Shown: positions 1 to 11,350, counted from the stretch's first letter. The stretch: DNA of 64,000 nt from Flaccisagitta enflata (GCA_965153355.1 OZ231126.1:23002001-23066000); one strand, 5' to 3'. The notes: generated by a model from the sequence alone, not told the origin. A program made the numbers and translations.

Positions 1-151
1 TGTGTGTGTGTGTGTGTGTGTGTATGTGTGTGTGTGTGTGTGTGTAATGTGTCTCAATGTGTGTGTGTGTGTCTTGCGTGTGTGCGGCACGTGTGTGTGT
101 GTGGCTCTTGGCCGTGTGTGTCTTGGCGTGTGTGTGTGTGTGTGTGTGTCT
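1..151. repeat. (TG)n microsatellite, window start
   Basis: Alternating TG/GT with short interruptions runs from the first base to about 151. It is cut by the window edge, so its full length is unknown. Open frames over it (Cys-Val repeats) are read-through. Confidence 0.97.
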
Positions 152-152
152 T

Positions 153-237
<85 letters not shown>
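153..237. repeat. (CT)n microsatellite
   Basis: About 84 bp of uninterrupted CT directly follow the TG tract, giving a compound TG-CT microsatellite. Confidence 0.97.
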
Positions 238-241
<4 letters not shown>

Positions 242-295
242 ATGTTAGGTCATGTCTATCCGTCCATTGCTCGATGATTTTTGTAACCCCTCATC

Positions 296-459
296 ATGCC
301 ATCATCATCAACATCAACGTCATCATTGTCATTGTTGTCATCGTTATCATCATTACCATCATCATCATCATCATCATCATCAAAATCATCATCGTGATCA
401 TGATGGGCTCTCCACTAGCTCGTCAGAAGCTCTATTCAACGTCGAACTGCTCATCTCTG

Positions 460-541
<82 letters not shown>

Positions 542-545
542 GTCA
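296..545. repeat. (CAT/ATC)n trinucleotide array
   Basis: Two ATC-rich blocks are separated by a short unique segment near 395-455; the second (about 460-540) is almost perfect. Both strands are open (poly-His, poly-Ser, poly-Asp, poly-Met), as expected of a stop-free triplet repeat. No gene is inferred. Confidence 0.95.
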
Positions 546-786
546 TCTCCATCGTCATTGTCGTTGTCATCGTTGTCTTTGTCGTTATAGTCGTCGTTGT
601 GATTGTCGTCGTCCTCACTGTCATCATTATCATCCCGACTGTACCGAGCCATCAAGAGGACACTGGTTCACAGCAGCTGCGGTCGCCTATTGACGTAAGA
701 ATCGCTTTCGTAGCTTGAGTTTTGCTTCCAATGCCTATTTTCGCCAGGTATTAATACGAGATGGGCCTGCAGTTGCCTAGTAAAAG

Positions 787-1006
787 AACAAGGCCGGATA
801 CACAGCTACCGATGTCCCGTGCGGGTGGGTTGGGACCATATTTGAGGCCACTCCATCATTTGGGGAGGAGCAGTAAGGCCAAAGACCCCAAAAACCCCAA
901 AAAAGTAAAGTGGGACGGACGGACCGACTGACCGACTGACCGACAGACGGACGGATCAACGGACCGACAAAGCGGGTTGTAGAGTCGCATAGCATGCGAC
1001 TAAAAA
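787..1006 (+). repeat. Family A interspersed repeat, copy 1
   Basis: Full-length-looking copy. It starts AACAAGGCCGGATACAC, has the CGGAC/CGACTGAC variable array at about 914-970, then GGGTTGTAGAGTCGC and a terminal hairpin ending GCGACTAAAAA. Copies recur on both strands throughout the window. No coding capacity was found. Confidence 0.85.
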
Positions 1007-1040
1007 TTACAAAATTGATGAAAGAGGACTTTCTTTGTCT

Positions 1041-1219
<179 letters not shown>

Positions 1220-1380
1220 GACATCCAGGCTAACGCTACTAAAGTACTATGCTAGCGTTCGCAGTACTTCAAAAGATGTGCAAAAACGCCGAAAAAGCAA
1301 ACGGCGACTAACGGACGGACCGATGGACCAACAGACATAGCAGGCTAAATAGTCACGTGCAGTTGTCACATTTTTTGTAT

Positions 1381-1382
<2 letters not shown>

Positions 1383-1452
<70 letters not shown>
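1383..1452. repeat. (GT)n microsatellite
   Basis: About 70 bp of perfect GT repeat lie just 5' of family A copy 2. Confidence 0.97.
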
Positions 1453-1456
<4 letters not shown>

Positions 1457-1502
1457 GTGCGTGTTTGAAATATGTGTATCCTTTGCTCATGTCTCGAGAA
1501 GA

Positions 1503-1666
1503 AACAAGGCCGGATACACGGCCACCAGTCATGGACGGGTTGGCAGGGGCGGAAATGCGCGTTTTCCCACTATTCGACTCAATCATTACGGACCAACGGA
1601 CGGACGGACCAAAGGACCGACGGACGGACAAAGCCTCTTATAGAGTTGCGTGTCCGCAACTAAAAA
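1503..1666 (+). repeat. Family A repeat, copy 2
   Basis: Starts AACAAGGCCGGATACAC, passes through GGCAGGGGCGGAAATGCG and a GGACGGACGGACC array, and ends CCTCTTATAGAGTTGCGTG then CCGCAACTAAAAA. A short AAGAA occurs at both flanks and could be a target duplication, but the target is A-rich, so this is weak. Confidence 0.85.
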
Positions 1667-1810
1667 AGAACAGGTAACGCAGCATTCCATTATGGTTATG
1701 GAAGAAAGTGCACCCCCAAGAAAGAGCACCCCCAACCTGTTCCCCGAACTCAACCAATAAAAACATCATAAATGCGCTTGTCACACTTTCTAACTCAAGG
1801 GTGACGGAAC

Positions 1811-2054
1811 TTTTTAGTCGCGTGCAGCAACTCTACACCCGCTTTGTCCAATCGGTCGTTCGGTTGGTCGGTCGGTCGGTTGGTCGGTCACACTTTACTT
1901 TTTTATCAATCTTATTTCTTTTGGGCATTTCAGGTCATGTGGGAGTATAATGAGTCATTCTAAGTCATTCTAAGTCATTCTAAGTCATTTTAAGTCATTC
2001 TAAATCATTCTAAATGTAAGTCTCGCACGCGACTTATAGGTGATGGCCTTGTTT
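1811..2054 (-). repeat. Family A repeat, copy 3 (reverse, with AAGTCATTCT module)
   Basis: Reverse copy: TTTTTAGTCGCGTGCAGC at the left, a GGTCGGTCGGTTGG array, then an internal tandem of about 10 bp (AAGTCATTCT, about 1950-2012), and GGCCTTGTTT at the right. The internal tandem is the same module as in the copies at 39,770 and 56,632. Confidence 0.8.
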
Positions 2055-2364
2055 ATCAATAAGTTGATGACAACGGCGACGATTGACAATGAGGGGCGAA
2101 AGGGTTTGCCTAGACCTATCACATGCTCAGGTTACGATTACGTCCTTCCCCCTCCCCATTGATATAATTTCTCATTGCTTTTGACCTGCACCTGCATCTC
2201 AGATTCCATCCATCTTTCTTTACTTCTTTTATTATCTGCGTCTCGCAATGTTCATCTCCCCGATGTCGACGTCATCCTGTTGCCGAAGTCACCTGCTCAA
2301 AGGAAGCAAAAAAAGGCTGTATACACAAACTCCAGTCAGGAACGGGTAGCCAGGGGTAGTATGG
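2055..2364. other. Unassigned DNA
   Basis: About 310 bp of mixed composition with no recognisable coding signal, repeat unit or RNA gene. Confidence 0.5.
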
Positions 2365-2518
2365 AACAAGGCCTGATACACGGCCACCAGTTGCGGACGG
2401 GTGGGCAGGGGCGGAAATGCGCGTTTGCCACTTTTCAGCTCGGCGTGACGGACCTACCGACGGACGGACGGGCCCGGACAGACAAGCCTCTTATAGAGTT
2501 GCGTGTCCCCAACTAAAA
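2365..2518 (+). repeat. Family A repeat, copy 4
   Basis: AACAAGGCCTGATACACGG head, GGTGGGCAGGGGCGG core, a short CGGACGG array, and a CCTCTTATAGAGTTGCGTG tail ending AACTAAAA. Confidence 0.85.
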
Positions 2519-2526
2519 GCAAGTGA

Positions 2527-2716
2527 CAAAATATCATTGCGGATGGGTGGGCATGGGCACCAAACCCCCATCCACACCCAAAGCCCCACCCAACCCCTTC
2601 CTAACACAGACATACACAAAGAGCTTCTGACACCATTGTTTTCCTACTTTTTGACTGACGGACCGACGGACTGACGGATGGACAAAGCCTCTTATAGAGC
2701 TGCGTGTCTGCAACTA
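2527..2716 (+). repeat. Family A repeat, copy 5 (alternative head)
   Basis: Has the second head type (ACAAAATATCATTGCGGA) instead of AACAAGGCCGG, followed by GGTGGGCATGGGC, a CGGACCGACGG array and the CTTATAGAGCTGCGTGTC tail. It lies head-to-tail with copy 4. Confidence 0.75.
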
Positions 2717-2736
2717 GAAATATCATGAATCTCATT

Positions 2737-2769
2737 GTCATCATCATCATCATCATCATCATCATAATT

Positions 2770-2810
<41 letters not shown>

Positions 2811-2811
2811 T

Positions 2812-2848
<37 letters not shown>
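2737..2848. repeat. (CAT)n microsatellite
   Basis: About 110 bp of ATC/CAT with three T/A interruptions. Confidence 0.96.
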
Positions 2849-2874
2849 CGACGTTATTGAGTTACGTAATATTT

Positions 2875-3296
2875 AGCTCGTTCGCTCGTTCATTGCTTCA
2901 TCAGTTTGCTGGTTTGCTCGCTTTTTTTTGTTCGGTCACTCTTTGGTTTACTTAATTTCGAACGGTCGCTCAGTCGCCTGTGTGCAGAAGATTCAAATCA
3001 TCGATGATTGGGAACTCTCTCATTTTGTTTTCTATGTTTGTCCATTTGTTCCCTTGATCATTTGTTTGTTTGCTTGTTCTTGCATTCATTCGTTTTTTAG
3101 CTCGTTCGCTCGTTCATTGCTTCATCCGTTTGCTGGTTTGCTCGCTTTTTTTTGTTCGGTCGCTCTTTGGTTTACTTAATTTCGAACGGTCGCTCAGTCG
3201 CCTGTGTGCAGAAGATTCAAATCATCGATGATTGGGAACTCTCTCATTTTGTTTTCTATGTTTGTCCATTTGTTCCCTTGATCATTTGTTTGTTTG

Positions 3297-3341
<45 letters not shown>

Positions 3342-3500
3342 ATTTTGTTTTCTATGTTTGTCCATTTGTTCCCTTGATCATTTGTTTGTTTGCTTGTTCT
3401 TGCATTCATTCGTTTTTTAGCTCGTTCGCTCGTTCATTGCTTCATCAGTTTGCTGGTTTGCTCGCTTTTTTTTGTTCGGTCGCTCTTTGGTTTACTCGTT
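2875..3500. repeat. 224-bp tandem repeat, about 2.8 copies
   Basis: TAGCTCGTTCGCTCGTTCAT begins units at about 2,872, 3,098 and 3,418. Units 1 and 2 match closely over 224 bp; the third is partial and is separated by a (TC)n expansion at 3,298-3,341. No family was recognised and no credible protein is encoded. Confidence 0.9.
3298..3341. repeat. (TC)n inside the tandem repeat
   Basis: About 44 bp of TC arose within the second 224-bp unit, duplicating the CATTTTGTTTTCTATG segment on each side. Confidence 0.9.
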
Positions 3501-3524
3501 TCTTCGTTCATTCGTTTCTTCCTT

Positions 3525-3620
3525 CCTCTCTTCTTTCCTCCCTTCCTTCCTTCCTTCCTTCCTTCCTTCCTTCCTTCCTTCCTTCCTTCCTTCCTTCCTT
3601 CCTTCCTTCTTTCTTTTCTT
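3525..3620. repeat. (TTCC)n microsatellite
   Basis: About 75-95 bp of CCTT/TTCC tetranucleotide repeat continue from a degenerate T/C-rich lead-in. Confidence 0.96.
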
Positions 3621-3693
3621 TGCTCCTCTGTTCGTGTGTTATGTACTATATGGGACAGTCAAATACCCTTACTTTTTTGCGAATCAAACTTTT

Positions 3694-5089
3694 CAGGGAT
3701 GCAAGAGTGCTTCGATGATAAGATCTGATTTTTCTCCTTCAAAAAAATAAAAGAAATAAAAAAGGGATAGACTCGGGATTTGTTTCTTGAATTCCCAATA
3801 GAGTTCTTTTCTCAGCATCAAGTATTTTTATGGGGACTATCTTTGCAGAGTTAGCAGCTTACTGCCTACGTCATAGTTGATAGTGACAAAAGCACTCATA
3901 AGTAATGACACTCTGAGTGGTACAACATCATGGTCACCAGTAAAATGCAGCAACCACAGATATTATTGCTCAGCATGAAGTATCAAACATGAAAATACAT
4001 TAAAATTTTTTGTCAAATGTATGCCTACTTCATATTATAGCACATGTGATGAGGAACACAAAAAAAATATAAAAAAAAATTGACAGGTTTTTTCTGCACT
4101 ACAGCAACAGCAACAGCAACAGCGCATATCATAGTTAAAATCTACATTTTTTAGTGTCTATGTAACATTCACTAAAAGTATCATTTTTCATTCCGCTTAA
4201 GTGAATCAATGAAATTCATACTGACAGCATATTTTACCATAAGAAACTGTTCCAAAACATCAGTTTTGACAATTTTTTAATTTTTAGGTCTTTTCTTCAT
4301 TTTTGAGCATTTTAATGCTATTTTTGAACCTCATAGACCGATTCAAAATTGTTCTAGAGTCTCTCAAATATCAATTACTATTGGGACTTTATGTTTCTGT
4401 AAAAAAAAGTCCAAAACATTACATTTAATACCATTTTTTAGGAAAAACAAGCCGTTTTTGCAATAAAAACCGTTTCTTTTTTGGCTCCAAGTTGGAGGTC
4501 CAAAATGAACATCAGAATCTTGTTCTACAGCCTTTTTAGGTCCCTTGTGCAAAAATCTGGGATGGGTCCTTTTTTTTTTTTTCAAGAATTTTGCAAGTGA
4601 GAATTCTGGCCGAACGTAGTATTTTAGGTCAGCACCAATACTAAAATAATTTGAGGGCAGTGAAATGAAGTCTTGAAGGAAATAGTTGGCAAGATTCTCT
4701 GGAGTCTAAGGTAAGCTCATAAAGTTTAAGATCAGCATCAAGAACAGCATAGTATTGCTTTTTCTTATTGCCTGATGATATTTTGCTCTGCGCAGACTTG
4801 TTTTTTTCCTCCTCTGCTGAAGCATCTACATCAAAGGAAAAACCAAAGGAAAAACCAAAGGAACTCCCAGAATTACCATTAGCTAAGAGCCTTAAGAATC
4901 CCGTTGTTGAGGAGGAAGAGTCAATCTTCCAAAAACAAAGCGGAAGCGGAAACTATGCCTTAAAAGATAGTGGAAGCGGAAGGGGAGCTACGTTATTCAA
5001 AAAAGTGGAAGAGGAAGCAGAAGCTGTTTTTTCAAATAAGCCACTTTGAAGCGGAAACAGTCCAAAAATCTATCGCTTTTGCATCCCTG
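3694..5089. mobile_element. Possible non-autonomous DNA transposon (short inverted ends)
   Basis: CAGGGATGCAAGAG at 3,694 is mirrored by CTTTTGCATCCCTG ending at 5,089. The interior is AT-rich with no transposase; near the right end lie repeated GGAAGCGGAAG motifs (about 4,940-5,055), a subterminal arrangement seen in some hAT-like elements. No convincing 8-bp target duplication was found (flanks AAACTTTT and CAATCAAG differ). A 93-codon open frame at 4,768-5,049 (Lys/Glu/Pro-rich) overlaps these motifs and is probably not a gene. Confidence 0.3.
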
Positions 5090-5245
5090 CAATCAAGAAG
5101 TTGGTAACCTACTGTCTGTCAGTGTGTCAGTTTTTTAAGTCTTGTATATAATTAGAAGGATTTTTATCATCTGCATCACAATCCTTGACCAAATGCATTA
5201 GTCTTTCTCATCACTTCCCCTACCCAAACTCATGCGACTATCATC

Positions 5246-5436
5246 TTATTTCTTTCCTTCTTTCCTTTCTTCTTTCTTCTTTTTCTTTTTTTCTTTCTCT
5301 TTCTGCTTCTTTTTCTTTCTTTTTTTTCTTTCTTCTTCTCTTCTCCTTACCTTATTTCTCCCTTCCTTTCTTCCTTTCTTTCTTCCTTTTTTCCTTTTTT
5401 CCTTTCTTCCTTTCTTCCTTTCTTCCTTTCTTTCTA
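5246..5436. repeat. (TTTC/TTCC)n degenerate pyrimidine tract
   Basis: About 190 bp of almost pure pyrimidine with TTTC, TTCC and CTTT units. The flanking open frames are artefacts of it. Confidence 0.93.
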
Positions 5437-5579
5437 AAAGAAAAAGTGTAGGAAGCTTTGAAAACGCGTAACGCGAACGCATTAGCAACCAAAACTGTTG
5501 GATGCAATGCGTAACGCGATGCGCGAGCTGCTGAAAAACGCAAACACAAACACTTTTGAAAATCCCGGGCATCCTTAGC

Positions 5580-5795
5580 CCTGCTTGGAGCCCAAATCCC
5601 AGTCTTGAGGCCCAAATCCCTTGAAGCTAGAATTTGAGCCTTAAGGGTGGGTTTTGGGCCTGGAGGCTGGGGGGAGGGAGGGTACAAAGAAGGTTATGAA
5701 GGAGGAGGAGGAGGAGGAGGAGAAAATTCCCCATATGTGTGAAAGCATAGGTCATTGAATCCTTTGGGGCGCTGCCCAAGAAGGGCATACAGCTT
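5580..5795 (-). repeat. Family B fragment (reverse)
   Basis: Contains GCCCAAATCCCAGTCTTGAG-type units, a GGAGG run, then TGTGTGAAAGCATAGGTCAT and GGGGCGCTGCCC, which is the family B terminus read in reverse. Only one end is present. Confidence 0.7.
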
Positions 5796-5859
5796 TGTCA
5801 GTTTGAACAGCTCCTGCACATGTATGAATGCATTTTCAAACAAATAACAGACTTGATTG

Positions 5860-6105
5860 GAGTAGGACTAGTGGGCCTTGATAGGAATGTTGAGATTCGC
5901 CTTAGGACTACTGGGCTAGTGGGCTTGGATTTACAAAGCTGTGTTAGGACTAGTGGAATGTCTTATGTTTTTCCCCTTAGGACTAGTGGTATTTCTTTGT
6001 AGGACTAGTGGACAAGAGATCTAGTGGGCAAGAGGACTAGTGGGCAGGAGGACTAGTGGGTTGGTAGGACTACTTGGGTGTAGTACTAAGTACTGTAGGA
6101 CTACT
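5860..6105. repeat. AGGACTAGTGGG short tandem repeat
   Basis: About a dozen copies of AGGACTAGTGGG or close variants occur at irregular 12-30 bp spacing. No relation to neighbouring families was noticed. Confidence 0.85.
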
Positions 6106-7540
6106 GGGCGGAACCCCATTTGTCAACACCCCACTCAAGCTGTCTTTTGATAACAAAGTCATTGACAGCCTCCAGTGTTCTTTCTTGTTGGTCATATCCA
6201 ATGGCAAGAGTTCTTACATCATCCACATACTCCAAAAAACATAATCGTGTTTCTGCAAGCATGATTCCAATGTCATGTCTCAACATAAGTTCTTCAGACA
6301 GTGTATCCATCATTTTTGCAAACAAAGGCACCATCAATTCACCTCCTTGTTTGCCTCCTGTTTCTCTCATTATCTTCCTGCTAAGTCCTGCTTTGGTTTT
6401 AACTCTTGCTGTAAGAATTTTGTTTAGTGTCATTGTAAGTCTCCAGATTTTTCCTGTCTGTGAAGCCCTGCTCATGAATGACGTACAACATTACTTATCG
6501 TCCATGTTAGCTCTGTCATAAGCCTTTTTTGATGTCGAAAAGGTGATGAGATCCTAACCCTCTTTTTATTGCTAGTGCTATCAGTGCTTTAAGGATGGCT
6601 TGGTCAGTAGTTGAGCCACCTTTTCTTCCTCACCTTCTGCGCCTGAGTGAATCTTATTGTTTGCAATAGTCTGTTGGTTATAATTTCCTCAACTATTGTT
6701 CCAAGTGAGCTTGATACAGTTATTCCTCGCTGATTCTCTAATTTTTCTCTGTCACCTTTGCCTTTATAAACACTTGTTATAATTCCTTCATTCCATTGCT
6801 CAAGGCTCTTTCTTCCTCCCAAAAAGCTTTAATCACAGGGTAAATCAGGTCAACCATAGGGTCACCACCATTTTTAAGCACTTCATTTGTCCAGTCTGTT
6901 GTTGCCTTTTTATTCTTTTTGTTGGCAAGCGGCCCCAATGGGCCGATGTCCTGTAGAACACAGGGAGGAATTTCCATCCATCCATCCGTCCTCCCCGTTG
7001 GCCATCAAGGCCTCAAATTTGCCCTCCCAGCTGATTAGCCTCGGGCCTCAGATCGCCTTCTAGGCTTCAAATCAGCCCCCCCCCCCGCCTCAAATCTGAC
7101 CTACAGACCTCAGATCTGCCCTCCAGATATGCCCAATATGCCTTCTTTGGCCTGAATCAGGCCCTTTGGGGCCGCTGCCCTGCTCTCACTCCACTTTTTC
7201 ACTCTCCAAGCCTCAATTCTGCCCTCCAGCCTTCAAATATGCCTTCTTTGGCCTGAATCAGTCATCTATTGCAGAAATGTGTCCTCAGGACGTATGGAAA
7301 TTCCCCCTGTGTTCTACAGGACATTGGCCCTTTGGGGCCGCTGCCTTCTTTAGCTCATCACTTCTTCTTCTTCACTGGATCACTCCCAGCAGGGCATCGG
7401 GTACCGCTGACCATGTGCGATCCTTGGATGACTAGTTATTCTTTTTGTTCTGGATTGCTCTCTTTATCTCTGCTTTTGTTGGAAGATCATCATTTTTGCC
7501 TTCATCATTGTCATCACTCCAGGTCTGTACTTTTTCTTTT
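6105..7540 (-). pseudogene. Non-LTR retrotransposon reverse transcriptase remnant, interrupted
   Basis: Read on the minus strand from about 7,540 down to 6,105, pieces in several frames join into a reverse transcriptase: LPTKAEIKRAIQNKKN (7,432-7,545), KATTDWTNEVLKNGGD (6,777-6,930), WNEGIITSVYKGKGD and RGITVSSSLGTIVEE (6,650-6,800), GGSTTDQAILKALIALAI (about 6,570-6,630), a DIKKAYDRANMD palm motif (about 6,510-6,545), GGKQGGELMVPLF (about 6,335-6,375) and the catalytic YVDD (about 6,225). Stops and frameshifts separate them, so it is dead. A 512-bp family B element splits it at 6,924-7,435, and another family B end abuts it at about 7,541. The clade cannot be fixed from these fragments. Confidence 0.85.
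6924..7435 (+). mobile_element. Family B element inserted in the retrotransposon remnant, with 14-bp target duplication
   Basis: The flanks carry the 14-bp direct repeat TTATTCTTTTTGTT (6,910-6,923 and 7,436-7,449). The element starts GGCAAGCGGCCCC, has inverted copies of GTCCTGTAGAACACAGGG (left about 6,948, right about 7,307), a centre of GCCTCAGATCTGCCCTCCAG-type units, and a right tail ACCGCTGACCATGTGCG ending GATGACTAG. No open frame was found. Removing it rejoins the reverse-transcriptase reading. Confidence 0.85.
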
Positions 7541-10500
7541 AGCGGCCCCGAAGGGGCCGATGGCAGCCCTGCTCTTTCACAAGGAGAAATTTCTCCTCCT
7601 TCTCCTTCTCCTCCGTACCTCTCCTCACGCCCAAAATCAGCCCCTAGGCCCACGACCTTGCCCAAAAACCTAAAACCTAGCCGAAAGACCTAAACTGCAA
7701 CCAAATCGCAGCCTCAAGGCCCATATCCTAGCCTTGAAGCCCAAATTTCAGCCTGGAAACCCAATTTCTAGCCTTCTTTATACTCCCTCCCCCCAAGACA
7801 ATCCACCCAAAACCCAGCCTTTAGGATCAGATCCCTGCCTCAAGGCCCAGATCCCAGCCTTGAGGCTCAATTCCTACTTCCTAGTCTCAAATCCTGGTCC
7901 CAAGTCTCAAATCCCATGTCAAGCATAGGTCATCGGGTCCTTCGGGGCCTGCTGACCATGTCAAAATTATGCTTCAAGCCCAATGACAAGCCTTGAAACC
8001 CTTATTCAAGCCCAAAGTTTCACATTCAAGCCCCAAGACTCATTTATCCTTTATACCCCATCCCACCTTGAGCCTCAGATCCCAACCTTGAAGCTAAAAT
8101 CCCAACTTCAAGGCTCAGATCTCAGCCTAGAGCCCCAAATTCCAGCCTCTAGGCTCAAAACCTAGCCCAAAGCCCTAAACTGCAACCAAATCTAAGCCTC
8201 AAGGCCCAGATCCCAGCCTTAAGGCTCAAATTCTACTCCCTAGTCTCAAATCCTAGTCCCAAGTCTCAAATCCAATGTCAAGCATAGGTCATCGGGTCCT
8301 TTGGGGCCTGCTGACCATGTCAAAATTATGTTTCAAGTCCAATGACAAGCCTCGAAACCCACATTCAAGCCCAAAGTTTCATGACTCATACATCCTTTAT
8401 ACCCCCCTCCCACCTCAAGGCTCAGATCCCAACCTTGAGGCGCACATCCCAACTTCAAGGCCCAGATCCCAGCCAAGAGCCCCAAATTCCAGCCTCGAGG
8501 CCCAAAACCTAGCCAAAAGACCTAAACTGCAACCAAATCTAAGCCTCAAGGCCCATATCCTAGCCTTGTAGCCCAAATTTTAGCCTGGAGACCCAATTTC
8601 TAGCCTTCTTTAAACCCCCCCCAAGACTTCCCACCCAAAACCCAGCCTCTTGGCTCAAATCCCCGCCTTAAGGCCCAGATCCCAACCTCAAGGCTCAAAT
8701 CCTACTCCCTTGTCTCAAATCCTAGTCCCAAGTCTCAAATTCCATGTAAAGCATAGGTCATCATATCCCTCAAATCCAACAAATAAGATTCATTCAAGCC
8801 CCATGACTCATACATACTTTACACCCCCCTCCCACCTCGAGGCTCAGATCCCAACCTTGAGGCTCAAATCCCAACTTCAAGGCTCAGATCCCAGCCAAGA
8901 GACCAAAATTCCAGCCTCGAGGCCCAAAACCCAGCCAAAAGACCTAAACTGCAACCAAATTGAAGCCTCAAGGCCCATATCCTAGCCTTGTAGCCCAAAT
9001 TTCAGCCTGGAGACCCAATTTCTAGCCTTCTTTATACTCCCTCCGCCAAGACTTCCCACCCAAAACCCAGCCTCTAGGCTCAGATCCCCGCCTCAAGGCA
9101 CAGATCCTAGCCTCAAGGCTCAAATCCTACTCCCTAGTCTAAAATCCTAGTCCCAAGTCTCAAATCCCATGTCAAGCATAGGTCATCGGGTTCTTCGGGG
9201 CCTGCTGGCCATGTTGAAATTATGCTTCAAGCCCAATGACAAGCCTTGAAACCCTTATTCAAGCCCAAAGTTTCACATTCAAGCCCCAAGACTCATTTAT
9301 CCTTTATACCCCATCCCACCTTGAGCCTCAGATCCCAACCTTGAGGCTCAAATCCCAACTTCAAGGCTCAGATCTCAGCCTAGAGCTCCAAGTTCCAGCC
9401 TCTAGGCTCAAAACCTAGCCCAAAGCCCTAAACTGCAACCAAATCTAAGCCTCAAGGCCCAGATCCCAGCCTTAAGGCTCAAATTCTACTCCCTAGTCTC
9501 AAATCCTAGTCCCAAGTCTCAAATCCAATGTCAAGCATAGGTCATTGGGTCCTTTGGGGCCTGCTGACCATGTCAAAATTATGTTTCAAGTGCAATGACA
9601 AGCCTCGAAACCCACATTCAAGCCCAAAGTTTCATGACTCATACATCCTTTATACCCACCTCCCACCTCGAGGCTCAGATCCCAACCTTGAGGCTCAAAT
9701 CCCAACTTCAAGGCTCAGATCCCAGCCAAGAGCCCCAAATTCCAACCTCGAGGCCCAAAACCTAGCCCGAAGACCTAAACTGCAACCAAATCTAAGCCTC
9801 AAGGCCCATATCCTAGCCTTGTAGCCCAAATTTCAGCCTGGAGACCCAATTTCTAGCCTTCTTTAAACCCCCCCCAAGACTTCCCACCCAAAACCCAGCC
9901 TCTTGGCTCAAATCCCCGCCTTAAGGCCCAGATCCCAGCCTCAAAGCTCAAATCCTACTCCCTTGTCTCAAATCCTAGTCCCAAGTCTCAAATCCCATGT
10001 AAAGCATAGGTCATCATATCCCTCAAACCCAACAAATAAGATTCATTCAAGCCCCATGACTCATACATACTGGGGGGGTCGGTAACAACGAACTTTGGAA
10101 ATGCCAGTTGGACATATGGCCAAAGTGTACTGTGTAATATAAACACATGTGAAAGGAAAAAGGGTAACACCATATCTGCATTTTAGTCGTGCCACCCCTT
10201 ATTTACATTGTAATGAATAGGGAGAGGGAAGAGGCGAGAGCTCCTATACTTTACATTGGGATAGGTAGGATTGGCTTGACTGTAAATGATAAAGTCTCAT
10301 GAACTTTTCCTTTTAGTTATTAGGTTGATTTGTGATTGTGCACGGTCTGGTGATATGTCCAACTGGCATTTCCAAAGTAGGTTGATATCGACCCCCCCAA
10401 TGTGGAACAATATCCCTCATTATACCTAAACTGAAACAAAAGGATAGGGGCCTTGTGAACCCTTCCTGACTAGTTGATACGCGCACCACTCCTAGTTTTC

Positions 10501-11350
10501 CATAAAACTTAATCTAAAAAACACTTTCTCAATCTAACACAAACGCTAGCCAAAAGGCCCTCGACTGCAACCAAAATCTAGCCTCAAGGCCCATATCCTA
10601 GCCTTGTAGCCCAAATTTCAGCCTGGAGACCCAATTTCTAGCCTTCTTTATACTCCCTCCGCCAAGACTTCCCACCCAAAACCCAGCCTCTAGGCTCAGA
10701 TCCCCGCCTCAAGGCACAGATCCTAGCCTCAATGCTCAAATCCTACTCCCTAGTCTAAAATCCTAGTCCCAAGTCTCAAATCCCATGTAAAGCATAGGTC
10801 ATCATATCCCTAAAACCCAACAAATAAGATTCATGGGTATTTTCGGGGCCTGCTAATCCCAGCAAAAGGCCCAAACCCTGGCTTCCAGGCTCAAATCCCA
10901 ACCTAGAGGATCTTATCCCAGTGCTAAGCATAAGTCATTGGGTCCTTCAGGGCCTGCTGACCAGATTCAAATTCAAATTCAAGTTCTAAGGCTCAAATCA
11001 TAGCATCAAGTATAGTTCATCGGGTCCTTCGGGGCCTGCTGGCCAAGTCCCATTTCTTCCCAGCCTCAACACTACAGCCTTCAGGCTCAAATCCTGGCTT
11101 AGCGGTTAAAATCCCAATCACAGCCTCCTTCCATTCAGCCTTAAGTCCTAAGTCTTAGCCTCAAAGCCCGAATTCCAACCCCAAAACCCAAATTCAAGCT
11201 CCAGATTCAAATTCAAATCTCAAGGCTCAAATCATAGTGTCAAGCATAGGTCATTGGGTCCTTTGGGGCCTGCTGGCCAAGTCACATTTCCTCTCCTTCT
11301 ATATACCCCCCCAGCCTCAAGACCTCAACCTTCAGGCCCAAATCCTAACC
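7541..11350. repeat. Family B minisatellite array with 1,253-bp higher-order period
   Basis: Begins with the family B terminus GCGGCCCCGAAGGGGCCG at 7,543. Units of about 20-40 bp alternate GCCTCAAGGC and GCCTTGAGGC, which are reverse complements, with CCCAAATCC/CAGATCCCA spacers. A larger unit repeats exactly 1,253 bp on: 7,983 matches 9,236, 8,275 matches 9,528 and 8,650 matches 9,903. A third partial copy (10,561-10,860) follows an inserted MITE. Within each unit AGCATAGGTCATC plus GGGTCC-TTCGGGGCCTGCTG marks an internal family B end. Open frames here (KPQIPASRLKSQ-like) are array read-through. Confidence 0.9.
10071..10399. mobile_element. MITE with about 45-bp terminal inverted repeats
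   Basis: TGGGGGGGTCG at 10,071 is mirrored by CGACCCCCCCA ending at 10,399, and the match continues inward through TTTGGAAATGCCAGTTGG for about 45 bp. Length is 329 bp with no open frame. It interrupts the family B array: the sequence to its left (to CTCATACATAC) matches about 8,760-8,818 of the array. A target duplication is not clear (perhaps 2-3 bp). Confidence 0.85.

Noticed and set aside
4-693. Open frames over TG, CT and CAT tracts (Cys-Val, Leu-Ser, His repeats)
   Set aside because: Pure microsatellite read-through, open on both strands; the same holds for the other dinucleotide, trinucleotide and tetranucleotide tracts.
787-1006. Family A as a classic Helitron
   Set aside because: The 3' hairpin and CTAA fit in part, but the 5' end does not start with TC and the insertion context is not A|T.
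7983-10085. Repeated 60-110-codon frames rich in Pro, Gln and Ser
   Set aside because: They follow the 1,253-bp period of a non-coding minisatellite with no start or splice context.
7541-11350. CRISPR-like array (repeats with spacers)
   Set aside because: Unit and spacer lengths vary, units are mutually reverse-complementary and degenerate, and the genome is animal.
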